NCBI GenBank assembly: GCA_029570205.1
Contig: JAKQSI010000045.1
Coordinates: 1 to 64,000, forward strand
Length of the DNA stretch: 64,000 nt
Direction: 5' to 3'
DNA from: Candidatus Omnitrophota bacterium
GTDB lineage: Bacteria; Hinthialibacterota; Hinthialibacteria; Hinthialibacterales; JAKPRU01
The position numbers and the translations under genes are program-made. How positions within the stretch are numbered: position 1 is the stretch's first letter; each line of letters opens with the position of its first letter. The notes beneath the pieces are model-generated. The model was not told the origin of the DNA, ran no database searches, and saw nothing but the letters and a program-made list of their open reading frames with translations. Of this stretch, positions 15,624-24,637 are shown one piece after another.

Positions 15624-16564
15624 CTCTCTACAATCGACATCAACCCGTTCTGTTACAGGAAACGCTCGACCTGCTGGCCTGTTCTCCAGGCCAATGTATT
15701 GTCGATGCGACGGTGGGATACGGCGGTCATGGATTCGAGATATGCAAACGCCTCGGAGAGAAAGGGGTATTTATCGGGATCGACCGGGACGAGGAGGCCG
15801 TCAAATGTGCATGGACGGTTCTTCATACCTTTCCCTGCCGAGTGGAAATCCTGCACGGGAACTTTGCGCAGATGGACGAGCTGGTATGGGGACTGGAGAT
15901 CGAACAGGTAGACGGTATCCTGTACGACATGGGCGTATCCTCCGCTCAATTAGACCAACCGGAGCGCGGATTCAGTTTCGTCGATGCGCCGCTGGACATG
16001 CGAATGTCCCAGTCGGACCCGGAGACGGCCGCGGATCTGTTGGCGCATATTTCGGAAGAGGACCTTGCACGGATACTTCGGGACTATGCAGACGAGCGAC
16101 AATCCCGTTCCATCGCTCGCGCAATCGTGTCGCGTCGATTGAGCAATCCCATTCGAACAACCGGCGAATTGCGTGCGTTAGTGCACCGCTGTTACGGCGG
16201 CAGGAGCCATTTGCACGGAATCGACACGGCTACACGAACCTTTCTTGCGATTCGAATTGCCGTGAATCGCGAATTAGAGAATCTCAAAATCGGCCTGGAG
16301 AAAGCATGGAAACTGCTCCGGCCGGGCGGAAGACTGGTAACGATCTCATTTCACAGCGGGGAACACCGGATTATCAAGGAGTTTATCCGGCGTCGCCTGG
16401 GACAATGCATTTGTCCCCCCGGAATGCCGAAATGCGGATGCGGGGCGCGAGTCGAGGCAGAATTATTAGTCCATGGAACGGTAACTCCCGGACCCGTGGA
16501 AGTGGCCGCCAACCCGCGAAGCCGGAGCGCACAGTTACGTGGAATTCGCCGTGTCGAAGGATAG
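15620..16564 (+). CDS. rsmH: 16S rRNA (cytosine(1402)-N4)-methyltransferase
   Basis: RsmH (MraW) methylates N4 of C1402 in the decoding centre of 16S rRNA with S-adenosylmethionine. The 314-aa length is typical. Motifs are the N-terminal HQPVLLQETLDLL, the SAM loop VDATVGYGGHGFEI, GILYDMGVSSAQLDQPERGF, PLDMRM, TFLAIRIAVNREL and the C-terminal ISFHSGEHRIIKEF (SFHSLEDR in most relatives). The GTG start overlaps the mraZ stop (GTGA). The position directly after mraZ is the classic dcw order. Confidence 0.95.
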   Translation: MTLYNRHQPVLLQETLDLLACSPGQCIVDATVGYGGHGFEICKRLGEKGVFIGIDRDEEAVKCAWTVLHTFPCRVEILHGNFAQMDELVWGLEIEQVDGILYDMGVSSAQLDQPERGFSFVDAPLDMRMSQSDPETAADLLAHISEEDLARILRDYADERQSRSIARAIVSRRLSNPIRTTGELRALVHRCYGGRSHLHGIDTATRTFLAIRIAVNRELENLKIGLEKAWKLLRPGGRLVTISFHSGEHRIIKEFIRRRLGQCICPPGMPKCGCGARVEAELLVHGTVTPGPVEVAANPRSRSAQLRGIRRVEG

Positions 16565-16577
16565 AGAGTGTTCTCCA

Positions 16578-16991
16578 ATGAATGACTACCCTCCTCGTTG
16601 GATCATTTGGCTCAGGGCCTTCCTGGGATATCTCTGTCTGTTGGCCGTATTTTCATCGTTCTTAATCTGTGTACATCTGAGTTTACAGGAAAAACGTCTA
16701 CGATATATCATGGCTAACTTGTTAAGTGAAAAGACCAGATTACTGCGTGACGTTTCTCTGACCCGTGCCCAAGTGGACAGCCTCCGCCGGCTCCAGCGTC
16801 TCGAAGGAATTTGTGAGAAACAGTTGATCCCATTATCGTCGCCTGAATTCCCGGCCCTGATTCTTCCGGAGAATTCCATGAGAGAAGCAAATCGGAAATC
16901 CGTTACACCGGATAACGACAGGGAAGACCCGCTGAGTGCTAAGGATTTGGGAAGCATTGCCTACGCAAGTAAAGAGAAGGGCATAGACTGA
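16578..16991 (+). CDS. ftsL: Cell division protein FtsL-like
   Basis: A 137-aa bitopic membrane protein: short cytoplasmic N-terminus, one transmembrane helix (LRAFLGYLCLLAVFSSFLICVHL) and a periplasmic heptad-rich segment (LSEKTRLLRDVSLTRAQVDS) expected to coil with a DivIC/FtsB partner. Primary sequence of FtsL is poorly conserved, so the call rests on topology, size and its place between rsmH and ftsI. I used the ATG at 16578; the ORF-track start at 16539 lies inside rsmH. The Pro/Glu-rich tail after the coiled coil is longer than in E. coli. No FtsB/DivIC gene is present in the cluster. Confidence 0.8.
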   Translation: MNDYPPRWIIWLRAFLGYLCLLAVFSSFLICVHLSLQEKRLRYIMANLLSEKTRLLRDVSLTRAQVDSLRRLQRLEGICEKQLIPLSSPEFPALILPENSMREANRKSVTPDNDREDPLSAKDLGSIAYASKEKGID

Positions 16992-16992
16992 A

Positions 16993-19101
16993 ATGGATTC
17001 CCCCGTCGGCCGTCGTCTTCTGTTTGTTCTTACCCTCAGCCTGGTGGGATTCGTCGGACTGGGATTCCGATTATATCAGCTGATGATGCACCCGGAAAAA
17101 CAGTACTGCAAAAGCCACAGTCGAATGTACCAGGGACACATCTATCTTCCGGCACAGCGGGGCCATATTCTGGATCGGAATTCGAATCCGCTTGCAACGG
17201 AAAAGACGGCATGGGACCTCTATGTAACAGGTCGGCCGGAGAATCCGAAGGAATTTGCCCGAATCGTCGGCAGCACACTCAATCAGGACCCCGAAACACT
17301 CATAATGCGCCTACCCGAGAAGGACGGACAAGACAAGCTGGTCTTGCGGGATATTCCGGGCGAGATATACAACCGGTTAGCTGCTGCGCTGGAACAATAT
17401 TCAAAAACCATGGAAAAAGAAGACCGCGTTAAATACTCTCTGCGGCCGCACTTTCTGCGTTTTTACCCTGAAGGAGATCTTGCCTCCAATGTGATCGGTT
17501 ATGTCGGGGCGGACCAGGTCGGATTGGGAGGAATCGAATACACGTTCCAGAACAGGCTGGAGAGTGCGCCGGAACGGGTGATTGTGCCGGTTGACAGTCT
17601 GCGGAATATTCTTGCAGAGAATGACTATATCAAACAAGCGAATGTTCGCGGGGCAGATGTCATTCTCACAATCGATGCCTGGATTCAGCACACGGTGGAG
17701 CAGGAGATACGGAATCTTATGGATCGATCGCAGGCAACCCAGGCCATGGCGGTGGTCATGGAACCCAAAACCGGGGAAATCCTTGCCATGGCCGCCGTGC
17801 CGAGCTTCGATCCGAATGACTATCAACGATATGGCGAGTTTCGACGGAAATGCAGACCGGTAACCGACATGTTCGAACCGGGATCGGTAATCAAACCCTT
17901 CGTCGTTGCAGGAGCGTTGGAGGCAGGTGCAGTAACGCCGGACCGGGTTTTTGATTGTGAGCGGGGTAATTATACCGTCCGGGGCGCCAACGGAAGAGTT
18001 CTGAAAGTCATTCATGATGATATCCACCGATTCGATCGTCTCTCCGTTCGTGACATCGTTGTCCGTAGCTCCAATATCGGAGTATGCAAGATAGCCGCTC
18101 AGTTGGGCGCGGCAGGCGTGTCGGATATTTTAAGACGATTCGGCTTCGGCTCGGTCTCCGGGGTGGAACTGCCCGGAGAAACTCCAGGAATCCTTCGGTC
18201 TCCCGACTCGCGAGGCTGGAGCGCCTTATCAATGTACGCCATGCCTTACGGGCAGGAGATGGCGACGAATTGCCTGGTAATTACAGCGGCCTACTCGATA
18301 TTGGCTAATCGCGGCCTCCGGGTGCAACCTCATATCGTTAAAGGTTACTGCAATCCGGCGGACGGTCGTATTTCGCTTCGAGAATCGCAACCGCCGGAAA
18401 GAATCATTGCAACCGAAATAGCCGAACAAGTTGTGGAAATGTTGATTGGAGTGACCGAAGATCCTGAGGGAACAGGATACCGGTATTGCCGCATTCCGGG
18501 ATTTCGCGTCGCCGGAAAGACCGGTACGGCGCAGAAAGCCGGTCACACCGGCACATACGAAAAGGGGAAGCGTATTGCCGGCTGGGCAGGTTTTTTCCCG
18601 GCGTACGACCCGAAAGCGGTTATTTTTTTGATGGTAGATGAGCCGACAATAGGCAAGTATGGTGGGGAATTAGCCGGTAGTTCTTTTGCTCGAATTGCCG
18701 ACAAGTTGATCCGGTACTGGGGGCTTTTGCCCGATCAGATCGAACCCTGGATCAGTGCCACTTCGCAAAAGTCACAATCCAGGGTTGATCACGAAGTAGA
18801 CGGTGCAACCCAGACAAAACCTCCAGAGAGCGCGCCGGAGCCTGTCCGTCGCGGAGTCATGCCCGATCTGACCGGGCTGTCGGCAAAAGAAGCTTACTTA
18901 AAACTTGTCGAAGCAGGCTTTCGAGCCACTTTCGAGGGCACAGGACGAGTGTTACATCAGGAGACTTCCGCAGGAGAAGTCCCGTCCACCTTCCATGCCG
19001 GACAGGTGGTATTGGGATCCGATCCCGACAAGATCAGACCGGCAGAAGTATTGGCGTCGATACCCGACGTGGGAAAGACTCGCGCCGACAAAGGCAAGTA
19101 A
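16993..19101 (+). CDS. ftsI: Septal peptidoglycan transpeptidase FtsI (PBP3) with PASTA domain
   Basis: A 702-aa class B penicillin-binding protein that cross-links septal peptidoglycan in the periplasm, working with FtsW. It has an N-terminal membrane anchor (LFVLTLSLVGFVGLGF), the dimerisation domain with RGHILDRNSNPLA, and the transpeptidase domain with catalytic S298VIK, S359SN and K509TGTAQ. A C-terminal PASTA-like domain (VMPDLTGLSAKEAYLKLVEA) follows a linker, as in Gram-positive and several candidate-phylum FtsI/SpoVD proteins but not in E. coli. One base separates it from ftsL. A 92-base gap with a hairpin follows before murE. Confidence 0.95.
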   Translation: MDSPVGRRLLFVLTLSLVGFVGLGFRLYQLMMHPEKQYCKSHSRMYQGHIYLPAQRGHILDRNSNPLATEKTAWDLYVTGRPENPKEFARIVGSTLNQDPETLIMRLPEKDGQDKLVLRDIPGEIYNRLAAALEQYSKTMEKEDRVKYSLRPHFLRFYPEGDLASNVIGYVGADQVGLGGIEYTFQNRLESAPERVIVPVDSLRNILAENDYIKQANVRGADVILTIDAWIQHTVEQEIRNLMDRSQATQAMAVVMEPKTGEILAMAAVPSFDPNDYQRYGEFRRKCRPVTDMFEPGSVIKPFVVAGALEAGAVTPDRVFDCERGNYTVRGANGRVLKVIHDDIHRFDRLSVRDIVVRSSNIGVCKIAAQLGAAGVSDILRRFGFGSVSGVELPGETPGILRSPDSRGWSALSMYAMPYGQEMATNCLVITAAYSILANRGLRVQPHIVKGYCNPADGRISLRESQPPERIIATEIAEQVVEMLIGVTEDPEGTGYRYCRIPGFRVAGKTGTAQKAGHTGTYEKGKRIAGWAGFFPAYDPKAVIFLMVDEPTIGKYGGELAGSSFARIADKLIRYWGLLPDQIEPWISATSQKSQSRVDHEVDGATQTKPPESAPEPVRRGVMPDLTGLSAKEAYLKLVEAGFRATFEGTGRVLHQETSAGEVPSTFHAGQVVLGSDPDKIRPAEVLASIPDVGKTRADKGK

Positions 19102-19114
19102 TTGTTGTATGTAA

Positions 19115-19137
19115 TCCTGCGGAATCCCGTCGCAGGA
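19115..19137 (+). other. Intra-operon hairpin between ftsI and murE
   Basis: TCCTGCG (19115-19121) and CGCAGGA (19131-19137) form a 7-bp stem with a 9-base loop, followed by ATTTTC, too weak for a full terminator. A second small hairpin, CCTTC-ctcaga-GAAGG, lies near 19162-19177 and overlaps the purine-rich stretch before murE. Either could modulate read-through or translation. Confidence 0.45.
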
Positions 19138-19193
19138 ATTTTCGGTGCATCGCTCAATCCACCTTCCTCAGAGAAGGAAATGAGTGTACCCCT

Positions 19194-20651
19194 ATGGTTG
19201 AGACTGGCGTGATACTTGACAATGTACGGATATTAGAGACCTGCGGAGAAATCCCGGCGTCGTTCGACAGTATTGTGTATGACTCCCGGCAGGTCCGTCC
19301 CGGCGCATTGTTCGTAGCATTGAGGGGAACGCGGACGGATGGTCACGGATATCTAAAACATGCCTTCGCATCCGGGGCCACGGCCGCCCTCGTTGAAGAA
19401 ATCCCGTCTCCGGCCCCCGGACCCTGCCTGCGAGTTTCGAACACACTTGCTGCTCTCCCGCTGGTCGCTACGGCTTTCTACGGAAATCCGTCCAAAGACC
19501 TCACGATAGCCGCCGTCACGGGGAGTAACGGCAAAACGAGCACCACGTATTTGATCGAGTCCATGTGGAATCAGGCCGGCTTTCCCTGTGCCGTTATTGG
19601 AACCATCGAGTACAGATGGAAGAACAACACTTTTAAGGCCCCTAATACCACGCCGTTGTCACTCGACCTCCAGCGGATGCTCGCAGAAATCCGAAAGGAC
19701 GGCATCCGTCACGTGGCGATGGAGGTCTCTTCGCACGCTCTCAAATTACATCGCGTGGATGGGATACGATTCCGGACGGCTACATTTACAAATTTGTCTC
19801 CGGAACATCTTGATTTTCACAAAGACATGGATGACTACCGAGAGGCGAAGTCCCTGTTATTTACCGACTACCTGGCTCCGAACGGGACAGCCGTTATCAA
19901 TACAGACGATCCACACGGCCGGATCATATTCGAGAGGTTAGATAAACACAATCGACTTGCATTTGCTCTCGAAAGTCCGGCGGATATTCAGGCCCGGGAA
20001 TATTCCTTCGGCCTGCACGGAACCCGTTTTTTGCTTCACACCCCCGCCTGGAGCCACCCGGTGCAATCCCGGCTGCTGGGTGAACATAATCTGCGGAACC
20101 TGTTAGGAGCGGCTGCAACCGGATTTGCACTCGGCCTGTCGGAGGACGCAGTTGTCGAAGGGATCGAGTCGCTTCAATCGATCCCAGGCCGATTGGAGTC
20201 GATACCAAATAACAGAGACGTGCAGATTCTTGTTGACTATGCACATACACCGGATGGTCTGAAACAGGTCCTTTCAACGATTTCTTCCCTGCCGCATCGC
20301 AAATTGGTTACCGTTTTCGGATGTGGAGGCGACCGTGACCGTACCAAACGCCCTGTGATGGGAAAGATTGCGTTGGAATACAGCGACCAGGTAATCGTCA
20401 CGTCCGACAATCCGCGAACAGAAGACCCGATGGCCATTATTGCAGAGATCGAGAAAGGCATGACTACCGGACAAGGACAGTACCGAGTCATCGCCGACCG
20501 CGGGGAAGCCATCCGTTACGGCCTGGAGATTACAGGGTCAAATGATGTTCTTCTGGTCGCGGGAAAAGGTCATGAGACAACCCAGACGATTGGTACGGTT
20601 GCCTATCCGTTTGACGACCGTGAAGTCATACGAGAGATTTTGGCGGAATAG
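19194..20651 (+). CDS. murE: UDP-MurNAc-L-Ala-D-Glu:meso-diaminopimelate ligase
   Basis: MurE adds the third amino acid to the UDP-MurNAc dipeptide in the cytoplasm. The 485-aa protein shows the Mur-ligase P-loop AVTGSNGKTSTTYL, the UMAG-site segment DSRQVRPGALFVALRG, MEVSSHAL, and D405NPR, the motif that in this family selects meso-diaminopimelate over lysine. Peptidoglycan is therefore predicted to be of the mDAP type, consistent with a Gram-negative envelope. The ATG at 19194 has only a distant purine-rich stretch. A nearer ATG (19180) in another frame opens a 10-codon ORF that overlaps the murE start, which may couple or restrain translation. Confidence 0.96.
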   Translation: MVETGVILDNVRILETCGEIPASFDSIVYDSRQVRPGALFVALRGTRTDGHGYLKHAFASGATAALVEEIPSPAPGPCLRVSNTLAALPLVATAFYGNPSKDLTIAAVTGSNGKTSTTYLIESMWNQAGFPCAVIGTIEYRWKNNTFKAPNTTPLSLDLQRMLAEIRKDGIRHVAMEVSSHALKLHRVDGIRFRTATFTNLSPEHLDFHKDMDDYREAKSLLFTDYLAPNGTAVINTDDPHGRIIFERLDKHNRLAFALESPADIQAREYSFGLHGTRFLLHTPAWSHPVQSRLLGEHNLRNLLGAAATGFALGLSEDAVVEGIESLQSIPGRLESIPNNRDVQILVDYAHTPDGLKQVLSTISSLPHRKLVTVFGCGGDRDRTKRPVMGKIALEYSDQVIVTSDNPRTEDPMAIIAEIEKGMTTGQGQYRVIADRGEAIRYGLEITGSNDVLLVAGKGHETTQTIGTVAYPFDDREVIREILAE

Positions 20652-20702
20652 CGGATGTATCCCTACAGCGCAACAACGTTGCCCAATTCAAGGAAAAGTG
20701 AA

Positions 20703-22103
20703 ATGCCGTTCATTTGGCAGGGAACAGACCTTTTGGCAGCCACCGGCGGACAGCCGGTCGGGACAATTCCCGATTCCGTCACAGGCATCTCCACAGATTC
20801 CCGCAACATCAAAACAGGAGACCTCTTTGTAGCGTTGCGTGGAGAGCGATTTGACGGGCATGACTACCTTCATGATGCCCGAATGGCCGGAGCCGGCGCG
20901 GCCTTGATCGACAACATGTATCTGAAGCAAAACGCCTCTCACCTGCCCCTTCCCTCAATTGTTGTAGAGGATACGCTTGTGGCGTATGGGAATCTTGCCC
21001 GCTATTATCGCCGTTGCCTGTCCTTTTCCGTTGCAGCGATTACCGGGAGTGTTGGAAAATCTACAACTCGCAGGATGGTGGCTCATATTCTTCAAAGAAC
21101 ATTCCGTATCCATGAAACGAAAAAAAACTATAATAATTTAGTGGGGACACCGAAAACATTGCTGGAGGCGAATGCCGATACGGATATTGTGGTTTTGGAA
21201 CATGGGATTGACCGCCCCGGCGAAATGCTTCGCCTCGCCAGGATCTCTGAGCCGAACGTCGGCATTGTTGTATCGGTCGCTCCTTGCCATCTGGAAAGGC
21301 TCGGCACGCTCGAAGGGATCGCAACGGAAAAGGGAATGCTCTTGACGGAAGTTCAACCGAACGGCTGGGGGATTATCAACCTTGACAGCCCGTTTGCCTC
21401 CTACCTCCAGTCTCTCCCGCCTCACTGCCTGTGCTTCAGTCTCCAAAGACATGCCCCGGTACAATGTATTCACGTTGAGACTGACGATCTGGCCCGCGCG
21501 TGCTTTATCGTCCGCGACCCTCATGGAACGTGGTCGTGTAATTTATCCGCACCCGGCGCGCATCTGGTCACAAATGCTCTCGCCGCCTGGTGCGTTGGAG
21601 AGATATACGGCGTTCCCTCGGAAGAAAGATCTCTGGCACTGCACGAGTTTCAAGCCGACTGGGGTCGCCTTCGTCGCCGTGCGGGACGGAATGGTTCAAT
21701 TGTGCTAGACGACGTCTACAACGCGAATCCCGTTGCTTTCCGGGCTGCGCTCGATACCCTTCGACGCACCTCCGCGTCGCGCAGAATCGCTGTAATCGGA
21801 AATATGCTGGAACTCGGTCCGCGCTCTGCTGAGTATCATCGTCTTCTCGGCCAGGATATCCCCGAATACGGCATTGATTATCTGTTCACTCTCGGCGATC
21901 TCGCGTTATGTGTGAATGATGGGGCAATCGAAAAAGGATTTCCACAGAATTGCGCTGTCTCCTGTATTAGCCATGAGGAGCTGGTTCAAAGATTATTAGA
22001 ATTAATCAAGCCGGGCGATTTGATATTAGTTAAGGCTTCCCGGGGGATGGCATTCGAATCCGTTGTGGAGCGAATCATCGAATTCGTGGACGAAACAGAT
22101 TGA
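20703..22103 (+). CDS. murF: UDP-MurNAc-tripeptide:D-alanyl-D-alanine ligase
   Basis: MurF attaches D-Ala-D-Ala to complete the UDP-MurNAc pentapeptide. The 466-aa protein has the N-terminal DLLAATGGQPVG, STDSRNIKTGDLFVALRGER, P-loop AITGSVGKSTTRRMVAHIL, EHGIDRPGEMLRLARI and the C-terminal DDVYNANPVAFRAAL. The ORF track starts at 20655. The ATG at 20703 has AAGGA eight bases upstream and matches the usual family start. D-Ala-D-Ala ligase is not in the cluster, so its gene must be elsewhere. Confidence 0.95.
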   Translation: MPFIWQGTDLLAATGGQPVGTIPDSVTGISTDSRNIKTGDLFVALRGERFDGHDYLHDARMAGAGAALIDNMYLKQNASHLPLPSIVVEDTLVAYGNLARYYRRCLSFSVAAITGSVGKSTTRRMVAHILQRTFRIHETKKNYNNLVGTPKTLLEANADTDIVVLEHGIDRPGEMLRLARISEPNVGIVVSVAPCHLERLGTLEGIATEKGMLLTEVQPNGWGIINLDSPFASYLQSLPPHCLCFSLQRHAPVQCIHVETDDLARACFIVRDPHGTWSCNLSAPGAHLVTNALAAWCVGEIYGVPSEERSLALHEFQADWGRLRRRAGRNGSIVLDDVYNANPVAFRAALDTLRRTSASRRIAVIGNMLELGPRSAEYHRLLGQDIPEYGIDYLFTLGDLALCVNDGAIEKGFPQNCAVSCISHEELVQRLLELIKPGDLILVKASRGMAFESVVERIIEFVDETD

Positions 22104-22114
22104 GGAGAAGAAAC

Positions 22115-23215
22115 GTGGCGCTGCTATTTCTTTATCCGTTAAGCCAAAGCATCGGGGTCTTCAATGTCTTCGTCTATATCTCATTCCGAGCCGCGATGGC
22201 CGCTGTTACCGCGATGATTATCGGCGTCCTTGTCGGCCCGGCGATGATTCGCTGGCTTCGCCGATTGAGAATCGGACAAACCATTCGAGGGGAGGGCGTC
22301 AAAGACCTTTATGAAAAACATAAGGGCAAGGCGGGAACCCCGACAATGGGCGGCATCCTGATTCTTTTCTCCATCCTGGTCTCGACCCTGCTATGGGGAA
22401 ACTTGAGCAATAAGCTGGTAGTTCTTGCGATCATTGTGACCTTGTTTCTGGGATTTTTGGGGATGGTCGACGATTACCGTAAATTACGTAAAAAAGTTTA
22501 TCACGGTCTTTCAGGTCGGGATAAGCTAATGGTACAATTCGCAATCGGGGGTCTGTTGGGATTGTATTTTTACCTGGATCCGTTGACGGCCAAACACGCG
22601 CATGAGATCCCTGTCCCATTTTTCAAAAATATGTTTATCGATCTCGGAGTGTTATACATACCCTTTGTTGCCATTGTAATTACCGGGGCATCCAATGCGG
22701 TGAATTTAACCGACGGATTGGACGGATTGGCGAGCGGCTGCGTTATCATGGCCGCTTCCGCCTTCACTGTCTTGGCGTACATCGTCGGAAGAACCGATTG
22801 GAGCGGGTATCTCGCAATTCCTTTTGTCCCCGAAACAGGAGAATTGACCGTATTTTGCGCTGCCGTGGTTGGGGCCACCATGAGTTTTCTTTGGTTTAAC
22901 GCACATCCCGCAGAGGTTTTCATGGGTGACACAGGTAGTCTTTCCCTGGGAGGAGCTCTCGGTGTGGTTGCCGTCATGCTCAAGCAGGAATTATTGCTTC
23001 TCATAATTGGAGGAGTGTTTGTTATCGAGGCTCTTTCAGTAATGATCCAGGTTGCCTCGTATCGCCTCCGGGGCGGAAAACGAGTATTCCTGATGGCCCC
23101 CATTCATCATCACTTTGAAATGCTGGGCTGGCCGGAATCGAAAATTATTACGCGCTTTTGGATTATCGCAGCCGTATTGGCGTTATTTGGCTTGGCCACA
23201 CTGAAAATTCGATAA
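22115..23215 (+). CDS. mraY: Phospho-MurNAc-pentapeptide translocase
   Basis: MraY transfers phospho-MurNAc-pentapeptide to undecaprenyl phosphate at the inner membrane, forming lipid I. At 366 aa with about ten hydrophobic helices it is the usual size. Signatures are KHKGKAGTPTMGGILILFS, the metal-site MVDDYRKL, ASNAVNLTDGLDGLA, MGDTGSLSLGG and the C-terminal MAPIHHHFEMLGWPE. The ORF-track start is a TTG at 22100 overlapping murF. A GTG at 22115 with GAGGAG seven bases upstream is the better start. Confidence 0.97.
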   Translation: MALLFLYPLSQSIGVFNVFVYISFRAAMAAVTAMIIGVLVGPAMIRWLRRLRIGQTIRGEGVKDLYEKHKGKAGTPTMGGILILFSILVSTLLWGNLSNKLVVLAIIVTLFLGFLGMVDDYRKLRKKVYHGLSGRDKLMVQFAIGGLLGLYFYLDPLTAKHAHEIPVPFFKNMFIDLGVLYIPFVAIVITGASNAVNLTDGLDGLASGCVIMAASAFTVLAYIVGRTDWSGYLAIPFVPETGELTVFCAAVVGATMSFLWFNAHPAEVFMGDTGSLSLGGALGVVAVMLKQELLLLIIGGVFVIEALSVMIQVASYRLRGGKRVFLMAPIHHHFEMLGWPESKIITRFWIIAAVLALFGLATLKIR

Positions 23216-23245
23216 GCAGCGGCCGAGCGGGCAAGGATTCGGGCA

Positions 23246-24637
23246 ATGATGTCGGAACAGAATGACGGACGGCGTTTCATAAGAAGATTCGATCATCGGA
23301 ATCTTCGTGGATCTACGGTAATGGTCATTGGTATGGCCCGAACCGGGCAGGCTGTTACCGACTTACTTTTGCAGCAGGGTGCGAGAGTAATTGCCTCCGA
23401 CACAGATCACTCCAAACGAGCGGGTTTAGAGGAACGATACAAAGGGCTACCGGTCCGGATCATTCTGGGACCACATGAGACAGTTGAGAGACCGGATCTC
23501 ATCGTCCTCAGCCCCGGCGTTCCCTGCAAGGGAGAGTTCTTCGACTGGGTAGAAAAGAATCGCGTCCCGGTATTGGGTGAACTGGAGCTCGCTTCTCGGT
23601 TTCTCAGGCGTCCGATTGTTGCAATTACGGGAACAAATGGAAAAACAACTATCACGGGGATGATCGCGCATATCCTCGGACGATCCGGATACGTCGGCGA
23701 AACCGCGGGCAACATTGGGAAACCTTTAGCTTCTTTTGTGACGGAACAACGGGCGGAGGGTTCTGAGCCTTTGGTCGTTGAGGTCAGTAGTTTTCAACTC
23801 GAGACCACTCAGTATTTTCGACCAACAGTCGCGGTAATCTCTAATCTTGCGCCGGATCATCTGGATCGCTACGCCAGTGTCCAGGACTATTATGAAACCA
23901 AAAGCCTTATTTCGGCCAATCAGACGCAGGAAGACTCTCTATGGATCGGTCCGGGAGTGGCGGAACTCTGTTGTCCCATAACCGAAGCCACCGTTCAACA
24001 CTTCGACATCTCGGAGCACAACGAGGATGGGTTGTATGAAGTTCACGGCACCGTATATCAGCGAATTGGCGAGTCGATGGAGTCGGTAGAGATTCCCTGG
24101 TGGGAAGGCGCTCTAACTCAAAACCGTCTTAATGCGATGGCCGCGGTCGGCGCAGCAAACAGCTTGGGAATCCCGGTTTCTGCCGGTTTTAAGGCATTAC
24201 AGGACTACAAACCGCCCCGGCATCGCCTGGAATTCATCGCGTCCGTTCATAACATCGCATGCTACAACGATTCGAAGGCTACCAATGTCCATGCAGTATG
24301 CGCGGCACTTGAATCCGTCCCCGCCCCGATCTTCATGATTGCGGGCGGGCGCTACAAAGGCGATCCGCTGGATCCGCTATTTCCACTCGTTCGGGAAAAA
24401 GTGCGACACATTTACCTTCTCGGGGAGGCGGCGGCACATTTTGCCCGTGCGTTATCTCCATTTACAGAAGTTACGATTGTACGGAACATGCAGGAAGCCG
24501 TACAAAAGGCTCTTACAGAACAGGCGGGTCCGGGATCTCTTCTTCTTTCCCCTGCCTGCGCCAGTTGGGATATGTATCAAAACTACGAAGAACGTGGCGA
24601 TGATTATGCCAGAGCAGTGTGGGAGGTGTCGAGATGA
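23246..24637 (+). CDS. murD: UDP-MurNAc-L-alanine:D-glutamate ligase
   Basis: MurD adds D-glutamate to UDP-MurNAc-L-Ala. The 463-aa protein has the N-terminal nucleotide-binding VMVIGMARTGQAV, SPGVP, P-loop AITGTNGKTTITGMIAHIL, GNIGKP, VEVSSFQLE, APDHLDRY and YNDSKATN, then IAGGRYKGDPLDPL. Two ATGs occur in tandem at 23246 and 23249; AAGGA eight bases before the first supports 23246. A basic 15-residue extension precedes the Rossmann strand. The stop overlaps the ftsW start by four bases. Confidence 0.96.
   Translation: MMSEQNDGRRFIRRFDHRNLRGSTVMVIGMARTGQAVTDLLLQQGARVIASDTDHSKRAGLEERYKGLPVRIILGPHETVERPDLIVLSPGVPCKGEFFDWVEKNRVPVLGELELASRFLRRPIVAITGTNGKTTITGMIAHILGRSGYVGETAGNIGKPLASFVTEQRAEGSEPLVVEVSSFQLETTQYFRPTVAVISNLAPDHLDRYASVQDYYETKSLISANQTQEDSLWIGPGVAELCCPITEATVQHFDISEHNEDGLYEVHGTVYQRIGESMESVEIPWWEGALTQNRLNAMAAVGAANSLGIPVSAGFKALQDYKPPRHRLEFIASVHNIACYNDSKATNVHAVCAALESVPAPIFMIAGGRYKGDPLDPLFPLVREKVRHIYLLGEAAAHFARALSPFTEVTIVRNMQEAVQKALTEQAGPGSLLLSPACASWDMYQNYEERGDDYARAVWEVSR

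Noticed and set aside
15601-16581. 326-aa plus-strand ORF overlapping rsmH
   Set aside because: Different frame of rsmH with Arg-rich, motif-free sequence.
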